Below, one piece after another: positions 7,729 to 16,685 of a DNA stretch of 29,049 nucleotides. This DNA comes from a virus: positions 1 through 29,049 of IMG/VR virus record IMGVR_UViG_3300011113_000748. The stretch is one strand, 5' to 3'. The translations under genes were made by a program, and so were the position numbers. The notes beneath the pieces are model-generated. The model saw nothing but the letters and a program-made list of their open reading frames with translations. It searched no databases and was not told the DNA's origin. Each line of letters opens with the position of its first letter. The stretch's first letter is position 1.

Positions 7729-7790
7729 CGTAGTAGGAAGTATCAAGTGTTCGTTGTAATTGTTAGAACAAATATCACAAGGAGAAGTAT

Positions 7791-10340
7791 ATGACCAAAA
7801 TTGCACCAACTGTCTCAGAGACAGACATTGTAAGCGTTGTTAGTGAAATTAAGCAGGTAGTTTATACCTATGATGAGGCTATAGAAGCTAGCTCTAAATA
7901 TTTTAATGGAGATGAGCTTGCTGCTAAAGTGTTTGTAGACAAGTATGCCTTAAGAAATCAGAATCAGCAGATCGTTGAAAAAGATCCTGATGACATGCAC
8001 AGAAGAATTGCAAGAGAATTCGCAAGAATAGAAAAAAGCAAATTCAAGAATCCGCTAACTGAAGATTTTATATATGAAACTTTAAAGAACTTTAGTAGAA
8101 TTGTTGCTCAGGGGTCTCCAATGTATGGCATTGGCAATAAGCATCAATTTATATCTTTGAGCAACTGCTATGTTGTTGCCTCTCCCTTGGATGCTTACGG
8201 TTCAATCATGGAGGCTGATGAAAACTTAGTCCAAATTAGTAAGCGTCGCGGTGGTGTAGGAATTGACATATCTCATCTAAGACCTGCTGGAGCTCCAACA
8301 AAGAATGCAGCAAGAACAAGCACTGGCGTTGTCTCATTTGCAGAGCGTTATTCTAACTCTATTAGAGAAGTTGGGCAAGCAGGCCGTCGTGGTGCTCTCA
8401 TGATTACTCTTGACGTGCACCATCCAGACATCTTAGAGTTCGCAAAGGTTAAAAGAGATTTATCAAAAGTAACTGGAGCAAATATATCTATTCGTCTCAC
8501 AGATGAGTTTTTAAAGGCTGTTGACGCAGATCAAGATTATGAACAGCGTTGGCCAGTTGATTCAAAAAATCCATCTATTTCAAAGAAAATTAATGCAAGA
8601 TCTGTTTGGCAGGTAATTGTTGAAAATGCCCATCACATGGCTGAGCCTGGACTGCTTTTTTGGGACAACATAATTAATGAAAGTCCAGCAGACTGCTATG
8701 CGGAGCTTGGGTTTAAGACTATAAGTACAAATCCATGTTCTGAGATTCCACTATCGGCTTTTGATAGTTGCAGACTTATGTTATTAAATGCATTTGGCTA
8801 TGTTGAGAAGCCATTTACAAAACAAGCTACATTTAACTTTGATAAATTCAATGCTGATGCCGAAGTTTGTCAAAGACTAATGGATGATTTGGTAGACTTA
8901 GAAGTCGAGTGCATTGAAAGAATTCTTTCTAAGATCACAAGTGATCCCGAGAATAGCGAAGTTAAGGCAAGAGAAGTTAAGCTGTGGAATAATATTAAAA
9001 TTGCTGCTATTAATGGTCGCAGAACCGGTACAGGAGCGACTGCTATTGGAGATGCTCTAGCAGCACTGGGGCTTGCTTACACAAGTGAAAAAGGCATAGA
9101 AATGACAGAAAAGATTTACAAAAATCTTAAGCTTTCTGCCTATAGAAGCAGTGTAAATATGGCAAAAGAAATTGGAGCATTCCCAATATGGAATCCTGAT
9201 CTTGAAAAGAACAATCCATTCTTGAATAGAATTAAAGATGAAGATCCAAAGCTTTATCAAGATATGCAAAAGTATGGTCGTAGAAATATTGCGTTACTAA
9301 CTACTGCGCCAGCAGGATCAGTTTCCATACTAACCCAAACATCAAGCGGGATAGAGCCTCAATTTATGATTGAACCATATGTCCGTCGCAAGAAGGGCAA
9401 TCCTGGAGATAGTGGTTTTAGAAGTGACTTTGTAGATCAAAATGGTGATCACTGGATGGAATTTAAAGTTTATCCACCAAAGGTTAAAATGTGGATGGAG
9501 GTCACTGGAGAAAGCGATCTAAACAAGAGTCCATGGAAGGGCTCAACTGCTCCTGAACTTGACTGGAGAAAGCGCGTATATCTCCAATCTGCAGCGCAGA
9601 AGCATCTTGACCACGCAATATCAAGTACGCTGAACCTTCCAAATGATGTGTCTGTAGAGTCAGTGGATGAAATCTACAGAACTGCATGGAAGAGCGGATG
9701 TAAGGGCATTACAATCTATCGTGACGGTTGCAGAACGGGTGTTCTTGTGGCAGAAACAAAGAAGAAAGACAATAATGATGAGATCGTTATCACAAAAGCA
9801 CCAAAGCGACCAGAAACACTAGAGTGTGATGTTCATCACTGCTCTGTCAAGAATAGTCCATATTTCGTGATCGTAGGTAAACTAAAAGGGAAGCCATATG
9901 AAGTTTTTGCAAGTATGAATCATATTTCTGAAAATGAAGATGATATGCTTATTACCAAGAATTTCAATGATGGAACTTTGACAAAAGAAGCCAGAGGGCA
10001 CTATCGTGCAGATCTACAGGATAAGCACGGCAATAAGATGACAATAAAGAAAATTGGAGATAAGCTCTCTGAAGAAGAAGCTGGTCTTACCAGAATGATA
10101 TCAACTGCGCTAAGGCATGGAGCTGATGTTCAATTTATTGTTCATCAATTAGAAAAGGTTGAGGGATCTATGCATGGGTTTTCAAAGAGTGTATCTCGTG
10201 CTTTGAAAAAATATATTGCAGATGGTACAGAAGTTTCTGGTGAAACATGTGGAAATTGCAAGACTCAGGAAAAAGCAGCGCTCGTAAGGCAAGAAGGCTG
10301 CATAACCTGCAAGTCTTGTGGATGGTCAAAGTGCGGATAA
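7791..10340 (+). CDS. nrdJ: Adenosylcobalamin-dependent (class II) ribonucleotide reductase
   Basis: The enzyme reduces ribonucleotides to deoxyribonucleotides using a radical from adenosylcobalamin. In 849 aa the landmarks are Cys126 (SNCYVV) and Cys327 (DSCRLM) as the redox pair, and Asn314, Cys316 and Glu318 of NPCSEIPL as the active-site radical set. GRRTGTG and LLTTAPAGSVSIL are typical class II segments. After the barrel, residues about 665-790 look like the TSCPD domain found at NrdJ C-termini (KRPETLECDVHHC). Six cysteines follow (820, 823, 837, 840, 843, 848) in a zinc-ribbon or redox tail. AAGGAG precedes ATG 7791. dut follows after 12 bases. No cobalamin riboswitch fits in the 62-base upstream gap. 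Confidence 0.97.
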   Translation: MTKIAPTVSETDIVSVVSEIKQVVYTYDEAIEASSKYFNGDELAAKVFVDKYALRNQNQQIVEKDPDDMHRRIAREFARIEKSKFKNPLTEDFIYETLKNFSRIVAQGSPMYGIGNKHQFISLSNCYVVASPLDAYGSIMEADENLVQISKRRGGVGIDISHLRPAGAPTKNAARTSTGVVSFAERYSNSIREVGQAGRRGALMITLDVHHPDILEFAKVKRDLSKVTGANISIRLTDEFLKAVDADQDYEQRWPVDSKNPSISKKINARSVWQVIVENAHHMAEPGLLFWDNIINESPADCYAELGFKTISTNPCSEIPLSAFDSCRLMLLNAFGYVEKPFTKQATFNFDKFNADAEVCQRLMDDLVDLEVECIERILSKITSDPENSEVKAREVKLWNNIKIAAINGRRTGTGATAIGDALAALGLAYTSEKGIEMTEKIYKNLKLSAYRSSVNMAKEIGAFPIWNPDLEKNNPFLNRIKDEDPKLYQDMQKYGRRNIALLTTAPAGSVSILTQTSSGIEPQFMIEPYVRRKKGNPGDSGFRSDFVDQNGDHWMEFKVYPPKVKMWMEVTGESDLNKSPWKGSTAPELDWRKRVYLQSAAQKHLDHAISSTLNLPNDVSVESVDEIYRTAWKSGCKGITIYRDGCRTGVLVAETKKKDNNDEIVITKAPKRPETLECDVHHCSVKNSPYFVIVGKLKGKPYEVFASMNHISENEDDMLITKNFNDGTLTKEARGHYRADLQDKHGNKMTIKKIGDKLSEEEAGLTRMISTALRHGADVQFIVHQLEKVEGSMHGFSKSVSRALKKYIADGTEVSGETCGNCKTQEKAALVRQEGCITCKSCGWSKCG

Positions 10341-10352
10341 GAAAGGAACAAT

Positions 10353-10826
10353 ATGGAAATAAAGTTTCAAACACTTAATAGCGATGCTAGGTCATTAAAA
10401 AAAGCAAACCACAATGATTCTGGATGGGATCTTACTGCATCTTCTGAGCCTGTATTTGAAATTAGGACAATAGCAGGCAAGGACTATGTTGTAAATGTTA
10501 TATACGATACTGGTGTAAGAGTGGAGTTTCCAGAAGGATACTGCGGCTTTGTATATCCAAGATCTAGCATTAAAAAATATGACTTATTTTTATCAAATTC
10601 AGTCGGTGTTATAGATGAGGGATATAGAGGTTCAATTCAGGTTGCATTTAGACCTGTTGTAACAACTGAGGCAAAAGACGTAAACTCATTGAATCTTTAT
10701 AAGAAAGGTGATAGAATCGCTCAGCTCGTAATTACTAGAAGAGAAGATGTCCAAATGGTAGATGGTATTGTGGATACAAATACCGTCAGATCTACAGGAG
10801 GATTTGGATCTTCTGGAATTACATGA
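10353..10826 (+). CDS. dut: dUTP diphosphatase (trimeric dUTPase)
   Basis: The enzyme hydrolyses dUTP to dUMP and pyrophosphate, keeping uracil out of DNA and feeding ThyX. All five motifs of the trimeric family are present in 157 aa: I DSGWDL (22-27), II PRSS (69-72), III NSVGVIDEGYRG (82-93, with Asp88 and Tyr91), IV KGDRIAQLVI (118-127) and V RSTGGFGSSG (146-155). AAAGGA lies upstream of ATG 10353. The stop overlaps the start of the next gene (ATGA 10823-10826). The block around residues 34-50 is a small insertion before motif II. Confidence 0.96.
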   Translation: MEIKFQTLNSDARSLKKANHNDSGWDLTASSEPVFEIRTIAGKDYVVNVIYDTGVRVEFPEGYCGFVYPRSSIKKYDLFLSNSVGVIDEGYRGSIQVAFRPVVTTEAKDVNSLNLYKKGDRIAQLVITRREDVQMVDGIVDTNTVRSTGGFGSSGIT

Positions 10827-12649
10827 GTTTAAAATCCAACAACATAATTTATGTGTACAATTCTGGCGATGAAGACAGTGTAAAACTGGCTGAAGAGTTT
10901 GCCTATATGAGACAAGTACCGACCTCCAACATGTTGGGGGTCGATACTTTTACTACAAGTATACTTGAAAGTAGAGCGCAATTTGTAGATCAAATATTAA
11001 ATCCACTTAAAGAAAAAATCGAATCACTTGGTGGCTTTGGCGAATTGGTTCAAGGCTGTGTTTTAGGGTATAGAATACCTGCGGGTTATAATTCAGAATA
11101 TGGAGTTATATCATCATGTTCTGCAGTATCTGCGATGTTTTTGTCTGATGGTGTTCCAATTTATAATCCAGCTTATAGACAGAACACAAAAACATCTAAA
11201 ATGTATGATTTTAAAGTATTTCCAACTTGTCAGCAAGATATGCCAAACTTCAATCTAATGAAGAAAAAAATATCAGATTTTGCTCTTTTCAGAAATGGCA
11301 TTACAGTAGATGGGTCTTTCTATTTTGACAGATGGAGTTTAAAGGAAGATTTTGCATATGATGTATATGCTGCTGAATTACAAGATTTTGAAGAAAAGTT
11401 TATATCTAAATATGTTTCAAAATACTTTGTTACTTCAGAGCCAATAGATGACTTGAGGAGTGATTTTGGATTTGCCAATAATGATTCTTTCTTTTGGTCT
11501 GCAGGTTTGCAAAATTTAACGCAAAGCTATTTTAGAAACAACAACAGAGCAAATAGAGTTTTCTTTTTTAATGCAGATGAAGATTCTTTTGTAAGTTTTA
11601 GATCTAATAATGAATTTGGTCCAGCAATAGCAGCGCTTAATGCAGGATATGTGGGAGCTGCTGGAATGATGAGTGGATTTGAATCTACAATAGATATTAA
11701 TCCTTATTCTACAGATCCATATGAAATGCAGCAAGAAACGTCGGTATCGTGCTGGATTAGACCAGAGCCTTTTTTTCAAGCAATATCTCAAGGTATCACA
11801 CTGTTAGAGTCAATGTATTATGCATCGCCAATCCTATGTTGCCCTATGACATACTTTACTGACCCTATGATGACGGTGGATGTGACTGGTGCATTAGCCG
11901 TACCTGAAAAAATATCTACAAGCGACGGGTGGCTAGAGATACACTACAAGCTTAGTGAGGCTGGCGCTTTGATTAACAATAGATCAATAGCATCAAGTAG
12001 GCTTATTAGTAGAGTTGGAACTCACAATGGGCTTGACGATAAGTTGTGGGCAATAAAGAATTATGGATCGGCATTGACGGGCAATAGCATAACAACTTTA
12101 AGATCTTTAATAGATCCAGCTCTATCTGGTTGGAAAAAATATATTGAAGTTGCTTACTTTGATAAAATAACACAAACAATACCTAACTTTCTTAGATCTG
12201 TAAATGAAGTTGATTTTAAACTGACTAATGCATTTATTAATATAAATTTGAATAACGCACAGATATATGAAGAAATAGAATCAAGTAATATTGAAACAAA
12301 AGGAATGTTTATTATTGATACCTATTTACCGGAAAGAAATATTGGCACTGGATACTTTCAGGTAAAAGCAGAAGTATATGAAGATGTAGATGATGAAGAA
12401 CCATTAATAACATCATACTCATACAATGACACTTTAAATTGGAGCTTTGAAGACTTTGACAAGTCTATGAAGCCATATCCAGTGCAAGGAATTTTTAGTT
12501 CTTTAAAAAATAGAAAAATAAGATTTATAAACAGAAGATTTATACAGAATAAAAATATTGGAAATAAAGTATGGGTTGTATTTACATATATCCTGAATGA
12601 TTCTGCGGAAATAGTAAGTGACAGGAAAGAGGCGATGATAATATCATGA
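10823..12649 (+). CDS. TIGR03790-like protein with extra C-terminal beta domain
   Basis: A 608-aa protein. Residues 7-45 (NIIYVYNSGDEDSVKLAEEF, then RQVPTSNMLGV) match the start of TIGR03790-type proteins, where an N-x-(D/S)SxxLAxxYxxxRxIPxxNxL segment is the hallmark. Residues 72-115 hold the 'getVLxYGxP'-type strand (VLGYRIPAGY). Residues 264-350 hold the Gly-Ala-rich core (AALNAGYVGAAG) and the segment FFQAISQGITLLESMYYASP, which corresponds to the family's 'YAxGxTLAEAYW' region with a following GDP-like DPMM. The last 200 residues look beta-rich and are not recognised. The family's function is unknown. ATGA overlap with dut and with the next gene places it in the nucleotide operon. It lacks a signal peptide. 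Confidence 0.65.
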   Translation: MSLKSNNIIYVYNSGDEDSVKLAEEFAYMRQVPTSNMLGVDTFTTSILESRAQFVDQILNPLKEKIESLGGFGELVQGCVLGYRIPAGYNSEYGVISSCSAVSAMFLSDGVPIYNPAYRQNTKTSKMYDFKVFPTCQQDMPNFNLMKKKISDFALFRNGITVDGSFYFDRWSLKEDFAYDVYAAELQDFEEKFISKYVSKYFVTSEPIDDLRSDFGFANNDSFFWSAGLQNLTQSYFRNNNRANRVFFFNADEDSFVSFRSNNEFGPAIAALNAGYVGAAGMMSGFESTIDINPYSTDPYEMQQETSVSCWIRPEPFFQAISQGITLLESMYYASPILCCPMTYFTDPMMTVDVTGALAVPEKISTSDGWLEIHYKLSEAGALINNRSIASSRLISRVGTHNGLDDKLWAIKNYGSALTGNSITTLRSLIDPALSGWKKYIEVAYFDKITQTIPNFLRSVNEVDFKLTNAFININLNNAQIYEEIESSNIETKGMFIIDTYLPERNIGTGYFQVKAEVYEDVDDEEPLITSYSYNDTLNWSFEDFDKSMKPYPVQGIFSSLKNRKIRFINRRFIQNKNIGNKVWVVFTYILNDSAEIVSDRKEAMIIS

Positions 12650-13131
12650 TAAAACCTGGAGAATACAGATACACAATTGATCTGATCAACACAATACTTT
12701 ACTCTTCAGAAAGAGTCGCATATGTATTAGAAGATTGCAAAGACATTATAAAAAATAAAATGACAGCGCAGGTTTCAGATTATCGTTATACAGAAATGCT
12801 TGGAGGAATGAAATTATCTCAAAAAAGTTTTTGGGATAGTGCTAACATGTACTCCATATTTACAATACAGTTACTTATTGAGATGTCGGAATATGTAAAA
12901 AAGCAATATGGAATTACTTTAGATCAATTTTTAGAAGAACAATACTTAGAGTTTGACTCATACATATATTCTAAAATACCAGAATTTACTAAAATAAATA
13001 CAATAACGCATTTAGGAAATAAGCGTGCAACATGGTCAGAAATAAATGATTATATAGATCAGATTGATACAGCTAAATATTCTGGCGTCAAAATGACCTG
13101 GGACTTTATTGGTGCAAAAAATGATGATTAA
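12646..13131 (+). CDS. Protein of unknown function, 161 aa
   Basis: The start overlaps the stop of the TIGR03790-like gene (ATGATA at 12646), so the two are probably translationally coupled. The protein is helical and rich in Tyr, Ile and Asp, with no membrane helix or recognised motif. It closes the plus-strand block and meets the minus-strand gene at 13128 with a four-base overlap of stop codons and no terminator hairpin. It may be a partner of the preceding protein, judged only from coupling. Confidence 0.7.
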   Translation: MIKPGEYRYTIDLINTILYSSERVAYVLEDCKDIIKNKMTAQVSDYRYTEMLGGMKLSQKSFWDSANMYSIFTIQLLIEMSEYVKKQYGITLDQFLEEQYLEFDSYIYSKIPEFTKINTITHLGNKRATWSEINDYIDQIDTAKYSGVKMTWDFIGAKNDD

Positions 13132-13562
13132 GGTAGATTGTTAACCTTATCTTCAATACGCTTTACAACATCAGTATACTTATACCAGACATCTGGTTGA
13201 CCACTATATTGTGTGATATTGGCAGCTATGATTTTCATTAAACCCATAGCTAATCTTATATCTTTAACTGTTTCAGCAATTTTGACAATATCACTATTGT
13301 CAACTATGTTGTTTATTTTGTGCATTATCACTTTGTCTTCTGGATAATGCTTCTTAATATCTACGTTTAGCTCATCTAAATTTTTCTTAATATGAGAAAT
13401 TAAGATTTGATTACGCATAATTTCGCTTTGTAATGCCTCATTTTTGACCAGGTATTGAGTGAGAAGAGAAATTGCCTGATTAGCATTTTCTAAACTTTTT
13501 AGAACAACTGCATCTTGAGGCAAATTAATATTTGACTGACCCGATGGTTGCATTTCTTTCAT
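13128..13562 (-). CDS. Helical protein of unknown function, 144 aa
   Basis: Nearly all predicted helix, with long heptad-like stretches from about residue 20 to 130 (NQAISLLTQYLVKNEAL; IVKIAETVKDIRLAMGL) suggesting a coiled-coil or helical bundle. The N-terminus is disordered (Pro, Gln, Ser, Asn). A strong ribosome binding site (AAGGAG) precedes the ATG at 13562. A TATAAT-like hexamer on the minus strand (13588-13593), inside the end of the upstream gene, could drive it. Function not recognised. Confidence 0.72.
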   Translation of the reverse strand: MKEMQPSGQSNINLPQDAVVLKSLENANQAISLLTQYLVKNEALQSEIMRNQILISHIKKNLDELNVDIKKHYPEDKVIMHKINNIVDNSDIVKIAETVKDIRLAMGLMKIIAANITQYSGQPDVWYKYTDVVKRIEDKVNNLP

Positions 13563-13572
13563 AAAACACTCC

Positions 13573-14187
13573 TTATGTGCATATTCTATTATAGTCGCTA
13601 TCTCTCTGGAACTTACTTGCTAATTCTGCTAAAGTGACTGGAAGCCAAGAAGCAAATATCTTTTCTAATTTTTCGTCAAGCTTCTTGCCTTTTGCGGTTG
13701 GAGTTTCAAAAGCGGTTCCAGTATCTTCATAAACATCATGAAGTTCATTATAAACATATGGTATTCTTTTTATTTCTTGCATAATGCTACTAAAGTAAGG
13801 AGAGCCTGGGAACAGACTGCCATTGCTCTTCTTGTACAGGCAAAGCATTGTTTGAATTTCTTCAGGTAAATCTTTAAAATTGTTTACATTTTCTGTAGCT
13901 TGCTTAAAACTATCTTTCATTTCTTTAGAAGTTCTTTCCATAACATTAGAAGTGTCAAGGCCATGAACCTCTCCCATGCCACGTAAGCCCTTAGCAAGAG
14001 CCAAGGTTGATGTTCCACCCATTAGGTGATTAATCAGTGGGCTGTCTGTAACGCCCCTTAAAAGCCCCCATAAGGGACTTCCAGGACTTCTCTTGGTTTC
14101 TTCAGCTAGTTCCTTAGCCGTTTCTTTTAACGGACCTATAGCTTGTTTTTTCATATATATAAAATTGTCGGTTTTAAGAATTATCAT
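13573..14187 (-). CDS. Protein of unknown function, 204 aa
   Basis: A charged, mostly helical protein with a Gly-rich segment around residues 55-75 (HLMGGTSTLALAKGLRGMGE), a feature echoed in the low-complexity proteins at 16686-19392. I keep the ATG at 14187 because AAGGG sits five bases upstream; a second ATG at 14154 (MKKQAIGP) has no such site. It lies between two other minus-strand unknowns with gaps of about ten bases, so it is part of one operon. No domain recognised. Confidence 0.68.
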   Translation of the reverse strand: MIILKTDNFIYMKKQAIGPLKETAKELAEETKRSPGSPLWGLLRGVTDSPLINHLMGGTSTLALAKGLRGMGEVHGLDTSNVMERTSKEMKDSFKQATENVNNFKDLPEEIQTMLCLYKKSNGSLFPGSPYFSSIMQEIKRIPYVYNELHDVYEDTGTAFETPTAKGKKLDEKLEKIFASWLPVTLAELASKFQRDSDYNRICT

Positions 14188-14195
14188 ATTATCCC

Positions 14196-14780
14196 TTATC
14201 TTGAATATTCACCAGTTATTACATAAAGTTGCTGTATATTCTTTCCTAATGGAGGAAATACAGGTCCTATTGAGCCAAAAAGATTTTCTTGTTCTATCCA
14301 TCTGTGTATCTTTTTAGCCTGTTGCTTAAACTTGATTGGAACCTTTCCTATAACGTCTTGTATTTCATGTGGCATTACGGGGGGAAATGCACTCATGTCT
14401 AGTTTTCTTGTACCTCGAATGTTACACATTTGCTCTGGAGTCATAACTGTTCTTGCAATAGAGCTTCTAGATCTTTGATGCATAAGTTGAGTTGTTCTTG
14501 AACTTAAGAAATTTAAACCATTGATAACGGACTCAATCAGCCATACCATCTTTTGCATTTTTTCTAACTCAAATTTTTCTCTTGGAACAAGAGGTGGATT
14601 TTTTTCATCATCTTCTTGAGCTTTTTTCTCTTCAGATATAATATAATTTAATTCTACTAATTCTGATTCTAAAAACCAAATACTGCTGTCTGCCAGCATT
14701 TGTTCTGTTGGTGTAAGTGTGTATTCTGTATTTGATTCTAATTTAGAATATAAATTAGTAAGGATATTCTTAAATGGCAT
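14196..14780 (-). CDS. Protein of unknown function, 194 aa
   Basis: A helical, Glu/Lys/Gln-rich N-terminal half is followed by a basic Ser/Arg segment (MHQRSRSSIARTV) and a Pro-rich middle (FPPVMPHEI). No cysteine-rich, membrane or nucleotide-binding motif is seen. There is no recognisable ribosome binding site before the ATG at 14780. The palindromic TATAATATATTATA at 14783-14796 lies immediately upstream and could give a nearly leaderless mRNA. It is the first gene of the minus-strand set 13128-14780. Confidence 0.68.
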   Translation of the reverse strand: MPFKNILTNLYSKLESNTEYTLTPTEQMLADSSIWFLESELVELNYIISEEKKAQEDDEKNPPLVPREKFELEKMQKMVWLIESVINGLNFLSSRTTQLMHQRSRSSIARTVMTPEQMCNIRGTRKLDMSAFPPVMPHEIQDVIGKVPIKFKQQAKKIHRWIEQENLFGSIGPVFPPLGKNIQQLYVITGEYSR

Positions 14781-14782
14781 GG

Positions 14783-14796
14783 TATAATATATTATA
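14783..14796. promoter_or_regulatory. Palindromic -10-like element between divergent genes
   Basis: TATAATATATTATA is a perfect 14-base palindrome, so each strand reads a consensus TATAAT. It sits in the 45-base gap between the divergent starts at 14780 (minus) and 14826 (plus). In the plus direction it leaves a leader of about 30 bases with GAGG; in the minus direction it leaves only a few bases. No convincing -35 box is visible on either side. It could serve a bidirectional promoter or simply be AT-rich sequence. Confidence 0.4.
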
Positions 14797-14825
14797 TTTT
14801 CTAAAATTTTGAGGTTATTCCTATC

Positions 14826-15686
14826 ATGTATTCATCGAACAGTTTGCACTTTACAAGAAATAGTCAACTATTAGAAAAACTAGCACAAGCTACTCAGGGC
14901 AATCAGTATGTAGATATTAGTGGCAAGCCTTCTAAAACACCTGTTCTATATGATCACGGTGGAAGAAAATACTATTATATGTCAGACGGTAGAAGAATTG
15001 ATCAACTATCAGGTACAGTAATAGAGACAGATCAAAATGTAGCTCAAAAAGCAAAAGATTATGCCGCATCGACAGCTCAAGCAGCATCACAACAGCAAGC
15101 TCAAAAACCTGGAGTAAATCCAGCCGCAAAATTTATAGAAGTGAACGAAACAAGAAAAAAGTTTAATCTTCCTGAGTATAGATCTGTACAAGAGATGATT
15201 CAAAAAGAAAAAGATTTGAATGAAGACTATCAAGCAGCAATGCAAAATTATATAGAAAATTATGGATGGACAGCTGATCAATTCTACAAGCATTATCCAA
15301 CTGTTTATGATTTTGCAGTTGATTTGCAAAAACCAGATCTTTCATCTGGCGGTAGAAAAGATTTTAGTGATGAAAGAATATTGAAATCTATTCTTACTTT
15401 TAATGAAGATGAGTTAAACAAAATACCAACACAGGAAGCATTTAGAGTTTTAGATGCATTTATTGATAGACTAACAAATATTAATGTAAAAAATGAAACA
15501 TTTGATCAGTATGAAAGACGCTTAAGAATAGATCTACTCAAGTATCGTATGATAAATCCAAAAATGATGGAACATATCATAAAACAAAAGATGATTGATG
15601 CTCAACAGAGACTAGGAAGACAAAATCCAGCCATAGCAGCAGCATATCAAGAAAGAGCTGCTCAAAGAAGTTACCGAAATAGATAA
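14826..15686 (+). CDS. Probable structural or assembly protein of unknown family, 286 aa
   Basis: Residues 1-60 hold an RNSQLLEKLAQATQ helix and a Tyr-rich beta patch (GGRKYYYMSDGRRIDQLSG). Residues 75-105 are an Ala/Gln-rich linker (STAQAASQQQAQKP). The remaining part is helical and charged and ends in a Gln/Arg/Ala-rich tail. The beta patch resembles the C-terminal patch of the convergent neighbour at 15755-16669 (DGKKRYFKVVFDKSAKRYSY). It is the only plus-strand gene between two minus-strand clusters and ends at a strong bidirectional terminator. A virion role is inferred from composition and position. Confidence 0.68.
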   Translation: MYSSNSLHFTRNSQLLEKLAQATQGNQYVDISGKPSKTPVLYDHGGRKYYYMSDGRRIDQLSGTVIETDQNVAQKAKDYAASTAQAASQQQAQKPGVNPAAKFIEVNETRKKFNLPEYRSVQEMIQKEKDLNEDYQAAMQNYIENYGWTADQFYKHYPTVYDFAVDLQKPDLSSGGRKDFSDERILKSILTFNEDELNKIPTQEAFRVLDAFIDRLTNINVKNETFDQYERRLRIDLLKYRMINPKMMEHIIKQKMIDAQQRLGRQNPAIAAAYQERAAQRSYRNR

Positions 15687-15703
15687 TTAATTTTTATTAA
15701 TAA

Positions 15704-15740
15704 TAAAAAACAGGCATTTCTGCCTGTATTTTTATTTTAT
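15704..15740. terminator. Bidirectional intrinsic terminator
   Basis: ACAGGCA (15710-15716), loop TTTC, TGCCTGT (15721-15727) form a seven-base-pair stem. An A-run precedes it and a T-rich run (ATTTTTATTTT) follows, so each strand shows a hairpin plus U-tract. It lies between the convergent genes ending at 15686 (plus) and 15755 (minus) and should end both transcripts. Confidence 0.85.
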
Positions 15741-15754
15741 CATTTTTACTTTAA

Positions 15755-16669
15755 TTATCTATCTTCAAATTCACCCGTATAAGAATATCTCTTAGCACTC
15801 TTGTCAAATACAACTTTAAAGTATCTTTTCTTGCCGTCTGGAGCAGCATAAGGTCCATAGTAACCCTCTATATTTGCTTGCTTGCCATCTGGGAAGAAAT
15901 AATTAGGCTGACGAACATTAGATGCTGAAGAGCTAGCAGGTGGTAACTGAGTGTTACCGGGAGTTGCTGGAGTAGAGACACTAGCTTGTCCACCGCCGCC
16001 AGCTTGTCCACCGCCGCCAGCTTGAGATGGAGGCGGCTTAGAAGCTACGTCATCTTTGCCACCTCCAGTTGAACCTGGAGTTGCTCCGGGTGCGGGTGCA
16101 GGTGCGGGCTTTTTACCTTCTGGCCCAGCTCCAAGTGGAACGTTGGGATCATAAGGACTTCTTGCTTCTTGCTGTGGACCTTGTGCCTTGGGACTTCCTC
16201 CGCCGCCTTGAGAAGCTGCTGCTCCAGCTCCAGCTGCACCGCCAGCCTGTATTTTTGAGTTAATTCTACTAGCAAGTTTATCTAAAAATGCAAGACGAGA
16301 CTCAAATCCGCCTTGCATGCCAATTTCTTTTATACCTGCGGCTTCTTGTTGAGATATATCCCAAAGACCAATAAAATTCTTAGCAGCATCTTCACGATTA
16401 GGACCTTTTGTAATTCTGTCTTTCCAGTAATTAATTACTTGAAGTTTTTCTGTAGGATCTAAGCTTTCAAAATATCCACTACCAGCTCCAGCAACAGGAA
16501 GTCTATCAAAACGTCCTGCTTGCATAAAAGCAAGAGCTTTTTGCTTGTTCATTTGCTGCATAGACTCTTGTTGCATTTCTGCCAACTCAGATTGTTGAGC
16601 AATTTTCTTAAAATTACCAGAAGACTTTAGTAAAACTTTATTTGTAATTTTTTGTTTTCTGTTATTCAT
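15755..16669 (-). CDS. Low-complexity Gly/Pro/Ala-rich probable virion protein
   Basis: A 304-aa protein in three parts. Residues 1-150 form a helical domain that begins basic and Gln-rich. Residues about 150-245 are disordered Gly/Pro/Ala sequence, including a tandem GGGGQA repeat encoded by two identical 18-base units at 15989-16024. Residues 250-304 form a compact Tyr/Lys-rich beta domain (FFPDGKQANIEGYYGPYAAP). It follows gene 16686-17417 by 16 bases, with AAGGA nine bases before its ATG. Domain-linker-domain layout and neighbours suggest a virion or assembly protein. The family is not recognised. Confidence 0.7.
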   Translation of the reverse strand: MNNRKQKITNKVLLKSSGNFKKIAQQSELAEMQQESMQQMNKQKALAFMQAGRFDRLPVAGAGSGYFESLDPTEKLQVINYWKDRITKGPNREDAAKNFIGLWDISQQEAAGIKEIGMQGGFESRLAFLDKLASRINSKIQAGGAAGAGAAASQGGGGSPKAQGPQQEARSPYDPNVPLGAGPEGKKPAPAPAPGATPGSTGGGKDDVASKPPPSQAGGGGQAGGGGQASVSTPATPGNTQLPPASSSASNVRQPNYFFPDGKQANIEGYYGPYAAPDGKKRYFKVVFDKSAKRYSYTGEFEDR

Positions 16670-16685
16670 GTATATTATGTCCTTA

